Position numbers and translations under genes: made by a program
Shown: positions 1 through 8,238 of the stretch, in pieces
Layout of the letters: each line of letters opens with the position of its first letter
How positions within the stretch are numbered: the first letter of the stretch is position 1
The notes under the pieces: generated by a model
The model's input: the letters and a program-made list of their open reading frames with translations, nothing else
Database searches by the model: none
What the model was told of the DNA's origin: nothing
Assembly: GCA_002315655.1 (NCBI GenBank)
Contig: DCHO01000044.1
Coordinates: 28,925-92,924 of the forward strand
Direction: 5' to 3'
Length of the DNA stretch: 64,000 nt
Source of the DNA: Christensenella sp. UBA1750
GTDB lineage: Bacteria > Bacillota > Clostridia > Christensenellales > UBA1750

Positions 1-286
1 CGTAGCCGATGTCGCCGAAGGCTTCGGAGAGGCTTTGTGGCAGGTTGTAGCGGAGGGAGAGCAGCCCCACCAATTTTTCCCCTTCAAAGCAGAGATAAAG
101 CAGCGATTTTCCCCACTGGGCATCTCCGACTTCCGCGTTTCGGTGAATCTTTTCCATCCATTGCGCAAAGTCTGTGGAAGAAAGCCCCAGACTTGCACTG
201 ATGCTGTTTTCGCCGTTGTCGTGGTGCTCCTGCACATAGTCCCGTAAAATATCCTTGTCGAAAAGCTCGGGAAGTCTGAAATTCAT
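1..286 (-). CDS. GNAT-family acetyltransferase, cut by the window edge
   Basis: The first 95 codons of a reading frame are visible; the rest lies left of base 1. The frame starts at an ATG whose complement is at 284-286, with AAGGAG seven bases upstream. The residues (YVQEHHDNGENSI near the start, then WMEKI, a YLCFEGEKLVGLLSLRYNL stretch, and DIGY at the break) match the layout of small GNAT acetyltransferases: acceptor-side helices, then the strand pair that precedes the acetyl-CoA loop. The acetyl-CoA loop itself is not in view, so the substrate cannot be guessed. It is the gene after tmcAL on the minus strand, 16 bases away, and is probably co-transcribed with it. Confidence 0.7.
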   Translation of the reverse strand, partial: MNFRLPELFDKDILRDYVQEHHDNGENSISASLGLSSTDFAQWMEKIHRNAEVGDAQWGKSLLYLCFEGEKLVGLLSLRYNLPQSLSEAFGDIGY

Positions 287-302
287 TGGGGTTCTCCTTG
301 AC

Positions 303-1430
303 TTAATCTTTGATGATGCGGATTTTCTCGGTGAAATCCCGATGCGCGGGGCGTTTGTTGAGCAAATCCCACACGTTTTGCGCGGCAAGGTCGCTTTGCA
401 GAAGCGGGGAGGGCTTTGCATCCGCGACCTTCTGGATGACGGGGACTAAGGATTGCTCCTGCATCATTTTCAGCAGCGGCGCGGCGGCTTGTTTGAAGCC
501 CAGCACCCGGGCGTATTCCGGCGCGGGATGGGCGGCTAGCAGGGACTTGTCCAGCCCTAAAAGCATCTGCACAAGCAGCCGCCGAATGCGCGCCTCGGGA
601 TAGCGGCGGGACTTGACAGTTTCGATGAGCACGGATGCGGAGTTGGTCTGAAACGCCTCGCGGCACAGGCGGTTTTCCAGCCCCTCCGGGATGGAGAAGC
701 GGGCGGCAAGGGCATCCGGGGACGTTGTGCGCAGAAGATAGAGGATGGTTTGGCTGAAATCCTCCAACACGGGCATTTTTTGGGGGAGATTTTCGCGCAA
801 GAGGTTTAAGGCGGCAGGCGGCATGGCGGCGGCGAAATCCTCCCCGGCAAGGATGCCCTTGCGGATGGCGGTGGAGGAAAATGCGCCGTTGTGGGCGTCC
901 TTTCGGTGTACAGGCACGGGTTGAATTTTGCTGTTCAGCTTGGATAGGGCGCGGAGGTATTCCACGGCCAAGGTGTCGTTGGGCAGCAGTTCTTTTCCCA
1001 AGGCGTTTTGCAGGGCGGCGGGGTAGGAAAGCCCCTGCGAAAGCATTTCCCTGATTTTTACGGAAAGTTCCGGCGATTCCGGCGCGGCAAGGGACAAAAG
1101 CGCGGACAAATCGTCTGTTTCCGCGCCGAAGGAGAGGTGCGTGACCACGTTTAGGGCATTCAGCAGCGAAACCCCGCCGAAAGCGAAGTCCTGCGCCGCC
1201 CGCACGGCAAAGAGCACAGGCAGCTCAAGAACAACATCCGCGCCGTTTTGAAGTGCCGTTTCCGCCCGCGTCCATTTGTCCAGGATGGCCGGTTCGCCCC
1301 GCTGGACGAACGCCCCGGACATCACGCAGACCACAAAATCCGCCCCCGTGAGCTGACGGGCTTCGGACAGCTGATAAGCGTGCCCGTTGTGAAAGGGATT
1401 GTATTCGCAGATCACGCCGACGACCTTCAT
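303..1430 (-). CDS. tmcAL: tRNA(Met) cytidine acetate ligase TmcAL
   Basis: TmcAL activates acetate with ATP and acetylates the wobble cytidine of elongator tRNA-Met; it is found mainly in Firmicutes. The 375-residue protein begins MKVVGVICEYNPFHNGH, which holds the nucleotidyltransferase HxGH-type motif (residues 14-17) of this family. It continues with the conserved stretch MSGAFVQRGEPA and then ADVVLELP. The length is close to the usual 390-400. Its start overlaps the end of the upstream phosphatidyltransferase by four bases (ATGA type), so the two are translationally coupled. In Bacillus the homologue ylbM also lies near ylbN-rpmF, as it does here, although the DUF177-rpmF pair is now 3 kb away on the other strand. 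Confidence 0.92.
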   Translation of the reverse strand: MKVVGVICEYNPFHNGHAYQLSEARQLTGADFVVCVMSGAFVQRGEPAILDKWTRAETALQNGADVVLELPVLFAVRAAQDFAFGGVSLLNALNVVTHLSFGAETDDLSALLSLAAPESPELSVKIREMLSQGLSYPAALQNALGKELLPNDTLAVEYLRALSKLNSKIQPVPVHRKDAHNGAFSSTAIRKGILAGEDFAAAMPPAALNLLRENLPQKMPVLEDFSQTILYLLRTTSPDALAARFSIPEGLENRLCREAFQTNSASVLIETVKSRRYPEARIRRLLVQMLLGLDKSLLAAHPAPEYARVLGFKQAAAPLLKMMQEQSLVPVIQKVADAKPSPLLQSDLAAQNVWDLLNKRPAHRDFTEKIRIIKD

Positions 1431-1972
1431 AAGCGGTTCTCCTTTTTAAGATAGTGGAGCAGACTTTTTTCGTCCGGGCTGGGGGATTTGAGGATGCACG
1501 ACAGAATGAGCTCTTCCAACACAGCCAGCAGCGAAAGGATGCACAGCGGCGGCAGAAGCCCCGGAAGAAAGGGGAAAATGACCAGCAGAATCCCTGTGGC
1601 CTTTTGCAGAACGGTGTGCAGGAACAGCGGCTTTTTGAAGCGGAGCGCGGAGATGAGCCACGACAGCACCTTTGCATTTGCAATGATAAGAATGAGAACA
1701 AGAATCGGGGTCGTGAAACCTTCCCGCAGGACGGGGAACAGGCACACACCCGCGCAGAGGAAAAAGATAAGATCGCACACGCTGTCTAAAATCGCACCGA
1801 GACGGGTTTCCGCATGGAACGCTCTGGCGCAGAAGCCATCCGCTATGTCTGTGAGAACGCAGAGGGTATAGAGCACGGTAAACGGGACGGAGTAGGGCAC
1901 AAAAATGAGCAACAGCAGAGAAAATAGCCCGCGGGAGAGGGTCACGGCAGTCGGAATGTGCTTTGTCACCAT
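1427..1972 (-). CDS. CDP-alcohol phosphatidyltransferase
   Basis: This 181-residue integral membrane enzyme joins a CDP-activated diacylglycerol (or similar) to an alcohol in phospholipid synthesis. The family signature DGxxAR(x)8GxxxDxxxD is present as DGFCARAFHAETRLGAILD followed by the last Asp. Hydrophobic segments flank it (LFSLLLLIFVPY, ILVLILIIANAKVLSWLI, ILLVIFPFLPGLL). The size fits phosphatidylglycerophosphate synthase (PgsA) and relatives, but the sequence alone does not fix the acceptor alcohol. A good ribosome site (GGAGGG) precedes the ATG. It heads the minus-strand group with tmcAL and the cut-off GNAT gene. Confidence 0.85.
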   Translation of the reverse strand: MVTKHIPTAVTLSRGLFSLLLLIFVPYSVPFTVLYTLCVLTDIADGFCARAFHAETRLGAILDSVCDLIFFLCAGVCLFPVLREGFTTPILVLILIIANAKVLSWLISALRFKKPLFLHTVLQKATGILLVIFPFLPGLLPPLCILSLLAVLEELILSCILKSPSPDEKSLLHYLKKENRL

Positions 1973-2011
1973 CTTTTAACCCTCCAAGCCCTTAAAAAGT
2001 GCGCTTTATGC

Positions 2012-2040
2012 TTTTCAAACGGCGCAAAAAGCTGTATAAT
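2012..2040 (+). promoter_or_regulatory. Sigma-A type promoter for pta
   Basis: TTTTCA at 2012-2017 and a perfect TATAAT at 2035-2040 are separated by 17 bases. Transcription would start near 2047 and give a leader of about 70 bases before the pta start at 2119. Confidence 0.65.
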
Positions 2041-2118
2041 GGTTCCGATTGAGACCATGCGCGGGGAACCCCTCACGCATCCATATCTATGATAACACAT
2101 TACAGGAGGAAAAGTAAA

Positions 2119-3108
2119 ATGTCTTTGATGGATCGTATCAAGGCCAAGGCCAAGGCTGACAAAAAGCGCATCGTTCTGCCCGAGGGCGCCGAGGAGCGCA
2201 CCGTGAAGGCGGCCGCCATTCTGCTCAAAGAGGGCATCTGCGACGTGATCCTGCTGGGTGATGAGGAAAAGATCAAGGCTTACGGCGAGGATCTCACCGG
2301 CGCCACCATCATCGACCCCAAGAAGGCCGCCAATCTGCAGGAGTATGCCGACACCCTGTACGAGCTGCGCAAGGCCAAGGGCATGACCCCCGAAGCCGCT
2401 TTGGAGACCATGAAGGATGAGACCTTCTACGGCACCATGATGATGAAGAAGAACGAGGCCGACGGCATGGTTTCCGGCGCGATCCACTCCACCGCCAACA
2501 CCCTGCGCCCCGCTTTGCAGATCATCAAGACCAAGCCCGGCGTCACCACCGCTTCCTCCTGCTTCGTCATGGAGATTCCCAACAAGGCCTACGGTCAGGA
2601 CGGCGTGATGATTTTTGCCGACTGCGCCGTGAACATCGAGCCCGATGCCGACCAGCTGGCCGCCATCGCCATCGCCTCCGCCGAGACCGCCAAGACCATC
2701 GCCGAGATCGACACCCCCAAGGTCGCCATGCTGTCCTTCTCCACCAAGGGCTCCGGCAAGGGCGACATGGTTGCCAAGGTTGCCGCCGCCACCGCAAAGG
2801 TGCACGAGCTGGCTCCCGATCTGTGCTGCGACGGCGAATTGCAGGCTGATGCCGCTCTCGTTGAAAAGGTCGGCGCCCTGAAGGCTCCCGGCTCCACCGT
2901 TGCCGGTCATGCCAACGTTCTGGTCTTCCCCTCTCTGGAAGCCGGCAACATCGGCTACAAGCTGGTGCAGCGTCTCGCCGGTGCCGAGGCCATCGGCCCC
3001 GTCATGCAGGGTCTGGCCCGTCCCGTCAACGACCTCTCCCGCGGCTGCTCCACCGAGGACATCGTTTCTCTGTGCGCTCTGACCGCCGTGCAGGCACAGG
3101 CAAAGTAG
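2119..3108 (+). CDS. pta: Phosphate acetyltransferase
   Basis: Pta converts acetyl-CoA and phosphate to acetyl phosphate, the step before acetate kinase in acetate-forming ATP synthesis. The protein has 329 residues, the usual length of the short, single-domain form. It opens MSLMDRIKAKAKADKKRIVLPEG, the typical PTA/PTB start, and holds the conserved DGMVSGAIHSTANTLRPALQ and GAN(V)LVFPSLEAGNIGYKLVQ regions. I chose the ATG at 2119 because AGGAGG lies at 2104-2109; an in-frame ATG ten codons upstream lies before that site. Codon use is extremely biased to C-ending codons, as expected of a highly expressed gene. ackA follows after a 98-base gap. Confidence 0.96.
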   Translation: MSLMDRIKAKAKADKKRIVLPEGAEERTVKAAAILLKEGICDVILLGDEEKIKAYGEDLTGATIIDPKKAANLQEYADTLYELRKAKGMTPEAALETMKDETFYGTMMMKKNEADGMVSGAIHSTANTLRPALQIIKTKPGVTTASSCFVMEIPNKAYGQDGVMIFADCAVNIEPDADQLAAIAIASAETAKTIAEIDTPKVAMLSFSTKGSGKGDMVAKVAAATAKVHELAPDLCCDGELQADAALVEKVGALKAPGSTVAGHANVLVFPSLEAGNIGYKLVQRLAGAEAIGPVMQGLARPVNDLSRGCSTEDIVSLCALTAVQAQAK

Positions 3109-3165
3109 CCCTCTCAGTCACCTGCGGTGACAGCTCTCCCGCACGCGGGCGAGCCTTTTGGTTGC
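3109..3165. repeat. Two-hairpin intergenic element between pta and ackA
   Basis: Two consecutive inverted repeats begin directly after the pta stop codon. The first is GTCACC-tgc-GGTGAC at 3117-3131. The second, at 3133-3154, is GCTC-t-CCCGC-ac-GCGGG-c-GAGC followed by CTTTT. The lead-in CCCTCTCAGTC and the pair of short hairpins resemble, from memory, a repetitive intergenic element scattered through gut Clostridia genomes; that match could not be tested here. It could also act as an mRNA-stability or weak termination structure that sets the pta:ackA ratio. Confidence 0.5.
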
Positions 3166-3206
3166 TCCCCCAGCGTGTATCATCACAAAAACAGGAGATA
3201 AGTTCA

Positions 3207-4400
3207 ATGAAAGTTTTAGTTATCAACGCCGGCTCCTCCTCCATCAAGTATCAGCTGATCGACATGGAGAACGAGAAGGTCATTGCCAAGGGCATGGCCG
3301 AGCGCATCAACCGCGACAAGTGCAACACCACCATCAAGTCCGACAAGGGCGTGTTCGTCGATGAGACCTTCAACAAGGATCATTCCGAAGCACTGAACGT
3401 GGTTGTGAAGCTGCTGACCGACCCCGAAAAGGGCGTTATCAAGTCTATGAGCGAGATCGACGCCGTTGGCCACCGCGTTCTGCACGGCGGCGCGGACTTC
3501 ACCGAGTCCCAGATCGTCAATGATAAGGTCATGGATGCCATCCGTGCCAACATCATCTTAGGGCCTCTGCACAACCCCGCCAACATCATGGGTATCGAAG
3601 CCTGCCAGAAGATGATGCCCGGCGTGCCCAACGTCGCCGTGTTCGACACCGCCTTCCATCAGACCATGCCCAACTATGCGTTCCTCTACGCCCTGCCCTA
3701 TGATTACTACACCCGCCTGAAAGTCCGCAAGTACGGCTTCCACGGCACCTCCCACCGCTTCGTCTCCAAGCGCGCCGCAGAGCTGCTGGGCTCTAAGGAC
3801 GGCAAGGGTCTGAAGATCATCGTCTGCCACCTGGGCAACGGTTCCTCCCTGTCCGCCGTCAAGGACGGCAAGTGCGTGGATACCTCCATGGGCATCACGC
3901 CTCTTGAGGGCATGGTCATGGGCACCCGCTCCGGCGACCTTGACCCCGCCGTTGTGCAGTACATCATGAAGAACGACGGCATTTCCATCGACGAGATGCT
4001 GGACATCCTCAACAAGAAGTCCGGTCTGGAAGGCATTTCCGGCATCGGCGATATGCGCGCTCTGACCGCCGCCATGAAGGAAGGCAACGAGAAGGCGACC
4101 TTAGCCGTCAAGATGCTGACCTACCGCTTGAAGAAGTACATTGCCGCTTACGCCGCCGCTATGGGCGGTGTGGATGCCATCGTCTTCACCGGCGGTATCG
4201 GCGAAAACGTGGCGCATATCCGCAAGTCTGCCGTGGAAGGTCTGGAATACATGGGCGTTGTGCTGGACGACGAGAAGAACAATGCCGCCCGTCCCGACTG
4301 CTTCATCGAGGCCGCCGATTCCAAGGTCAAGCTCATGGTTGTCGAGACCAACGAGGAACTGGCCATCGCCAGAGACACTCTGGAGCTGTGCAGCAAGTAA
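3207..4400 (+). CDS. ackA: Acetate kinase
   Basis: Acetate kinase transfers phosphate from acetyl phosphate to ADP, giving acetate and ATP. The 397-residue product is full length for the family. The N terminus MKVLVINAGSSSIKYQLID is the diagnostic acetokinase signature; GHRVLHGG, FDTAFHQTMP, YGFHGTSHR, GNGSS and FTGGIGEN follow in the expected order. The reading frame is open further upstream to 3072, but AGGAG at 3193-3197 and the family N terminus put the start at 3207. It works as a pair with pta just upstream and shares its strong codon bias. Confidence 0.97.
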   Translation: MKVLVINAGSSSIKYQLIDMENEKVIAKGMAERINRDKCNTTIKSDKGVFVDETFNKDHSEALNVVVKLLTDPEKGVIKSMSEIDAVGHRVLHGGADFTESQIVNDKVMDAIRANIILGPLHNPANIMGIEACQKMMPGVPNVAVFDTAFHQTMPNYAFLYALPYDYYTRLKVRKYGFHGTSHRFVSKRAAELLGSKDGKGLKIIVCHLGNGSSLSAVKDGKCVDTSMGITPLEGMVMGTRSGDLDPAVVQYIMKNDGISIDEMLDILNKKSGLEGISGIGDMRALTAAMKEGNEKATLAVKMLTYRLKKYIAAYAAAMGGVDAIVFTGGIGENVAHIRKSAVEGLEYMGVVLDDEKNNAARPDCFIEAADSKVKLMVVETNEELAIARDTLELCSK

Positions 4401-4447
4401 AATGCGTAGGTTTAACAAAGAATTTTGTTCAAACCCATAAAATCAAG

Positions 4448-4476
4448 TTGACAAATAAGAGTTTCTTCTCTATAAT
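4448..4476 (+). promoter_or_regulatory. Consensus promoter for the DUF177-rpmF pair
   Basis: TTGACA at 4448-4453 and TATAAT at 4471-4476, both perfect, are separated by exactly 17 bases. This is one of the two best sigma-A promoters in the window and fits a ribosomal-protein gene downstream. Confidence 0.88.
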
Positions 4477-4503
4477 TTCAATGGTTATGTGAGGTGGCAT
4501 GGC

Positions 4504-5019
4504 ATGAAAATGTCTGTTGACAAGGCATTAAGGTTTGAAGGCGTTCCGCAGGAGTTCGAGATTTCGGTTCCCGCGCCCGTTTCCGACTTTGCCGAGGATG
4601 ATATTTCCTTTGCCGGAGATGTTGTTTTGCATGGCTCTATGACCGGTATCGGCGAAAATGTCGCGCTGGATGGCGTTTTGACTGCGACCCTGCTCTCTCC
4701 CTGCGCAAGGTGCTTGGAGGAAGCAAAGTACGACATGAAGGTGCCTTTTGAAGAACTCTTTGTCAGGCAGCCTGATCCGGATCATCCCGATGCGTATCTG
4801 TATGAGGGAAAAGAGGTCGATGTGACCGAGCTTACCGTCGCCAACATTGCGATGAATCTGCCGATGCAGTTTCTCTGCAAAGAGGATTGCGCAGGGCTTT
4901 GCCCGATGTGCGGACAGAATCTGAATTTGGGAACGTGCAAGTGTGACCCCGCATTGGAACGCTCGGCGTTTTCCGCGCTGAAAGCGCTGCTTGATGTGAA
5001 AGATGACAAGGAGGTGTAG
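4504..5019 (+). CDS. DUF177 (YceD/YlbN) family protein
   Basis: Members of this family sit immediately upstream of rpmF in most bacteria; a role in 23S rRNA maturation or ribosome assembly has been reported for the plant and bacterial homologues. The 171-residue protein shows the conserved PCARCLE motif (around residue 62) in its central part and a C-terminal cysteine cluster with [17 protein letters not shown] and CKC, likely a metal site. The annotated start is the ATG at 4504, six bases after GAGGTGG (4491-4497). A GTG at 4489 is in frame but falls inside the ribosome site. It is followed at five bases by rpmF. Confidence 0.9.
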   Translation: MKMSVDKALRFEGVPQEFEISVPAPVSDFAEDDISFAGDVVLHGSMTGIGENVALDGVLTATLLSPCARCLEEAKYDMKVPFEELFVRQPDPDHPDAYLYEGKEVDVTELTVANIAMNLPMQFLCKEDCAGLCPMCGQNLNLGTCKCDPALERSAFSALKALLDVKDDKEV

Positions 5020-5024
5020 GATCC

Positions 5025-5216
5025 ATGGCAGTACCTAAGGGAAAAACGTCCAAGGCTCGCAAGCACGCCCGTCGTGCCAACTGGAAGCTCTCTCTGCCCG
5101 GCATTGTGGAATGCCCCCAGTGCAAGACTATGAAGCTGGCTCACCGCGTTTGCAAGAAGTGCGGTTACTATGACGGCAAGCAGGTCGTCACCGTCGCCGA
5201 AGAAAAGCAGGCGTAA
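5025..5216 (+). CDS. rpmF: 50S ribosomal protein L32
   Basis: The 63-residue protein starts [20 protein letters not shown], the standard L32 opening. It carries the zinc-ribbon cysteines CPQC (from residue 30) and CKKC (from residue 43), so it is the zinc-binding form. The ribosome site AAGGAGGTG overlaps the end of the DUF177 gene, which supports co-translation. A strong intrinsic terminator follows within 12 bases. Confidence 0.97.
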   Translation: MAVPKGKTSKARKHARRANWKLSLPGIVECPQCKTMKLAHRVCKKCGYYDGKQVVTVAEEKQA

Positions 5217-5227
5217 TCTTGGAATAC

Positions 5228-5265
5228 AAAGCCCGGCAGTCTCGTAATGAGACCACCGGGCTTTT
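5228..5265 (+). terminator. Intrinsic terminator after rpmF
   Basis: AAAGCCCGG at 5228-5236 pairs with CCGGGCTTT at 5256-5264, with a second inner stem AGTCTC/GAGAC. It ends in CTTTT. Confidence 0.85.
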
Positions 5266-5284
5266 GCCATGTTCGGAGGAATGT

Positions 5285-6139
5285 ATGTCTTTTGAAAACA
5301 ATGTTCTGTATGTGACCGACTTGGACGGAACGCTTCTTGGAGAAATGCCAACCGTGCCCGATAAAGCTACGGAAATGCTCAATCGCATGATCGCTTGCGG
5401 GCTGCGTTTTTCCGTGGCCACGGCGCGGGCGTGGGCTTCCGCAAAGCCAATCTTAGAAAAGCTCAATCTTCACCTTCCCGTGGTGCTCTACAACGGCGCA
5501 CAGATTCTTGACCCCGGAACCGGGGAAATTCTGCACAAATGCGACCTTTCCAGACAGCAGCTTGCCGCCATCCATGCCGCCTGCGTATCGCAGGACGTTT
5601 GCGGGCGGTTTGAAGGCGAGGTGGAGGGACGCATACGCTCCTCCTGGATGAAATGCGAGGAAAACGAGGGACTTTACGCCTATAACAGTGCCCGCGTGGG
5701 GGACAAGCGTTTCCGCCCCGTGACGGACGAAGAACGGCTCTATGACGGGGAAATCATCACCGTCAACGCCTTTGACCGCAGGGAAAAGCTGGAAAGAGTT
5801 GTGCAGGACATCAGGAAAATTGATGGCGTGACCTATACGCTGATTTCCGACAACTATACGGAGGGCTGGTACTGGCTCTCTGTCATCCGGGCGGACGCGA
5901 CCAAAGCCATGGGCGTGCTTAAATTAAAAGAAATGTGCGGCGCGGAGAGGCTCATCTGCTTTGGGGACAACTTAAACGACCTGACTATGTTTGAAATTGC
6001 GGATGAGAGCTGCGCCGTGGCCAACGCGCACCCCGATGTTAAATGCGCGGCAACGCACGCCATTTCCTCCAACACGGACTGCGGTGTACCGAAGTTTATT
6101 GCCGAAAGAGAGGACTTTTCGGATTTCGCCGCCCTGTAA
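5285..6139 (+). CDS. HAD-superfamily Cof-type sugar/phosphate phosphatase
   Basis: This 284-residue cytoplasmic protein belongs to the Cof/YbjI subfamily (HAD type IIB) of haloacid dehalogenase-like hydrolases, which remove phosphate from sugar phosphates and other small metabolites. Motif I is VTDLDGTLL (Asp nucleophile about residue 13). Motif II is in SVATARAWA, and motifs III/IV fall at the C-terminal DATKAMGVLKLKE and CFGDNLNDLTMF. The start at 5285 has GGAGGA upstream at 5275-5280; the open frame extends to 5219 but would run through the rpmF terminator. No partner gene indicates a substrate. Confidence 0.85.
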   Translation: MSFENNVLYVTDLDGTLLGEMPTVPDKATEMLNRMIACGLRFSVATARAWASAKPILEKLNLHLPVVLYNGAQILDPGTGEILHKCDLSRQQLAAIHAACVSQDVCGRFEGEVEGRIRSSWMKCEENEGLYAYNSARVGDKRFRPVTDEERLYDGEIITVNAFDRREKLERVVQDIRKIDGVTYTLISDNYTEGWYWLSVIRADATKAMGVLKLKEMCGAERLICFGDNLNDLTMFEIADESCAVANAHPDVKCAATHAISSNTDCGVPKFIAEREDFSDFAAL

Positions 6140-6142
6140 ACC

Positions 6143-6171
6143 TTGCATTTTTTATGAAATTTTGCTATGAT
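6143..6171 (+). promoter_or_regulatory. Promoter for plsX-acpP
   Basis: TTGCAT at 6143-6148 and TATGAT at 6166-6171 are separated by 17 bases, a few bases after the HAD gene stop codon and 33 bases before plsX. Confidence 0.65.
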
Positions 6172-6203
6172 GGACGGGAGCCTCATACGAAGGAGGAAAT
6201 GCG

Positions 6204-7232
6204 ATGATTCGTATTGCTGTGGATGCCTACGGCGGCGACAACGCTCCGCTGTCCGTCGTACAGGGCGCGGTGGATGCCGTAAATGAGATCAAAGATTTGT
6301 CCGTCACGCTCTTTGGCAGGGAGGAAGAATTAAACGGCCTGCTTGCCGACAAGACTTACGATAAAGAACGGCTGTTCATTGTTCATGCGCCCGATGAGAT
6401 CACCAATCATGACCATCCCACCATGGCCATCCGCAGAAAGCCGGATTCCTCCATGGTGAAGGCCTTGGATTCCGTGAAAAAGGGCGAGTGTGACGGCATG
6501 GTCACCTCCGGCAGCACCGGCGCATTTTTAGCCGGCGGCATTTTCCGGGTGGGGCGCATCCGCGGCATTGACCGCCCCGCGCTGGCTCCCGTGATGCCGA
6601 CTGCCAAAGGATCCCCCGTGATCTTGGTGGATTCCGGCGCGAACGCCGACTGCAAGCCCGAATATCTGCCCCAATTTGCCCTGATGGGCACCGCGTATAT
6701 GAAGGGTGTCATGGGTATTTCCGATCCCAGGGTAGGGCTGCTCAACATCGGCGCGGAGGAGGAAAAGGGCAACGAGCTGTGCAAGAATGCGCATCCGCTG
6801 CTCAAAGAGACCAAAGGCATTGATTTTGTCGGCAATGTGGAAGCCAGAGACGGTTTGGCAGGAGATGTGCAGGTGATCGTCTGTGACGGATTTTCCGGCA
6901 ACGTGTTCTTGAAAGCCACCGAGGGCGCGGCGATGATGATCATGGGAATGTTAAAGCAGAACCTACTTTCGTCCCTGAAAAGCAAAATCGGTGCGCTGCT
7001 TGCCAAGGATGCCTTCAAAAAGGTCAAAAACAGCATGGATTCCGAGCAGTACGGCGGGGCTGTGCTGCTGGGCGTGAACGGGGCACTCATCAAGGCGCAC
7101 GGCTCGTCCAAGGCCAAAGGCATTGCCAGTGCCATTGCTCAGGCTTATACCATGGTTCAAAATGATGTGTTAAGTTCTATCCGGCGCGAGCTGGAAGCAC
7201 AGGAAATAAAGGAGGATACCCCCAATGTTTGA
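6204..7232 (+). CDS. plsX: Phosphate acyltransferase PlsX
   Basis: PlsX makes acyl phosphate from acyl-ACP, the acyl donor for PlsY in membrane lipid synthesis. The protein has 342 residues, begins MIRIAVDAYGGDNAP (the family signature is DAMGGDxAP, here with Tyr for Met), and contains GSTGAFLAGG and LVDSGANADCKPEYL. AGGAGG at 6191-6196 sets the start. It overlaps acpP by eight bases, an arrangement that fits PlsX using acyl-ACP. No fapR gene precedes it, unlike in Bacillus. Confidence 0.95.
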   Translation: MIRIAVDAYGGDNAPLSVVQGAVDAVNEIKDLSVTLFGREEELNGLLADKTYDKERLFIVHAPDEITNHDHPTMAIRRKPDSSMVKALDSVKKGECDGMVTSGSTGAFLAGGIFRVGRIRGIDRPALAPVMPTAKGSPVILVDSGANADCKPEYLPQFALMGTAYMKGVMGISDPRVGLLNIGAEEEKGNELCKNAHPLLKETKGIDFVGNVEARDGLAGDVQVIVCDGFSGNVFLKATEGAAMMIMGMLKQNLLSSLKSKIGALLAKDAFKKVKNSMDSEQYGGAVLLGVNGALIKAHGSSKAKGIASAIAQAYTMVQNDVLSSIRRELEAQEIKEDTPNV

Positions 7233-7452
7233 AAAGATTGCTGCCCTGATCGCAGAACAGCTCGGCTTGGATGCCGCTGAGATCAAGCCCGAAACCCGCC
7301 TTGTGGAAGATTTGAAGGCCGATTCCCTCGATATTGTCGCCATGGTCATGGAGATGGAAAGCCAGTTCGGCGTTGAAATTCCCGATGATGAGCTGGCGAA
7401 TCTGAAAACCGTCGGTGACGCCGTGGCTTATGTGGAAAAGCTGAAAAAGTAA
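7225..7452 (+). CDS. acpP: Acyl carrier protein
   Basis: This 75-residue acidic protein carries fatty acyl chains on a phosphopantetheine arm. The attachment site is the Ser of DLKADSLDIVAMVME (about residue 35), matching the usual DSLD motif. The ribosome site AAAGGAGGAT lies inside the end of plsX, so translation is probably coupled to it. Confidence 0.95.
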   Translation: MFEKIAALIAEQLGLDAAEIKPETRLVEDLKADSLDIVAMVMEMESQFGVEIPDDELANLKTVGDAVAYVEKLKK

Positions 7453-7469
7453 TCCGAAAAACGATATTT

Positions 7470-7503
7470 TGCGCACTGAAAGGAATTTTCTTTTCAGTGC
7501 GCA
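7470..7503 (+). promoter_or_regulatory. Long hairpin in the acpP-rnc gap
   Basis: TGCGCACTGAAA at 7470-7481 can pair with TTTCAGTGCGCA at 7492-7503 (12 pairs), with a short A/T-rich apex. No T-run follows, so it is not a normal terminator. It ends 53 bases before the start of rnc and is a plausible RNase III target in that gene's own leader; this role is inference. Confidence 0.55.
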
Positions 7504-7556
7504 GGTATAAATGAGTCAGTTTGCTGAAAAATTGGCTGATTTATGGAAAGTGAAAG

Positions 7557-8219
7557 ATGAATATGTTTGAAACGCTTGAAAAAGACATCGGCTATGCCTT
7601 CAAGGACAAGTCGCTGCTGAAGCTCGCCATGACTCACCCCTCCTACGGCGGGGAAGCCCATGTGAACAACCAGCGGCTGGAATTTTTAGGCGATGCCGTT
7701 CTGCAGTTATGCACCTCCGTCCGGCTGTATCGGGAGTTTCCCGATCTGCAGGAGGGCAAGCTCTCCCGCAAGCGCGCCATGTGCGTGCAGGAAGGGGCGC
7801 TGGAGGTCGCGGCGCGGAAGCTGAATCTGGGAAAGCACCTGCTCATGGGCAAGGGCGAGGAACTGTCCGGCGGGCGGGAGCGTGCCTCCATTTTGGCGGA
7901 CGCCTTTGAAGCGCTGCTGGGCGCGATGTTCTTAGACGGTGCCATTAAGGATGCCAACCGCGTCATTGAAACCTTTGTGCCCATTGCGGACGAGCCCCGG
8001 GTGCACGACTATAAGACCCAGTATCAGGAGCTGTGCCAGCAGGTAACGGGGGAAACGCCCGTGTACCGCATCACCGGTGAGGAAGGCCCCGCCCATGACC
8101 GCACCTTTTTTGCCGAAGCGGTGCTTTCCGGCAGGGTGACGGGACGCGGATGCGGCAACAGCAAGAAGCACGCAGAGCAGCAGGCGGCGAAAGACGCCCT
8201 GGAAAAGCAAGGCCTGTGA
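7557..8219 (+). CDS. rnc: Ribonuclease III
   Basis: RNase III cleaves double-stranded RNA in rRNA precursors, the scRNA and antisense duplexes. The 220-residue protein has the catalytic signature NQRLEFLGDAVL (about residues 38-49), followed by ADAFEALLGAMFLDG with the metal-binding Asp and Glu. A C-terminal dsRNA-binding domain ends in KKHAEQQAAKDALE. smc follows after 19 bases, the standard Firmicutes rnc-smc-ftsY order. The strong hairpin just upstream may be a self-cleavage site. Confidence 0.96.
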   Translation: MNMFETLEKDIGYAFKDKSLLKLAMTHPSYGGEAHVNNQRLEFLGDAVLQLCTSVRLYREFPDLQEGKLSRKRAMCVQEGALEVAARKLNLGKHLLMGKGEELSGGRERASILADAFEALLGAMFLDGAIKDANRVIETFVPIADEPRVHDYKTQYQELCQQVTGETPVYRITGEEGPAHDRTFFAEAVLSGRVTGRGCGNSKKHAEQQAAKDALEKQGL

Positions 8220-8238
8220 GATTTGGAGAGTTGGTAAG

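Noticed and set aside
1966..2910. Long minus-strand open frame (314 codons) opposite pta
   Set aside because: It is the antisense shadow of a very codon-biased gene; its glycine- and leucine-rich product has no domain and no ribosome site.
3072..3206. Upstream extension of acetate kinase
   Set aside because: It runs through the intergenic hairpins and the end of pta, and the family N terminus starts at 3207.
4405..4436. Hairpin GGTTT-AAACC after ackA as a terminator
   Set aside because: The stem is imperfect and no T-run follows; only a weak structure.
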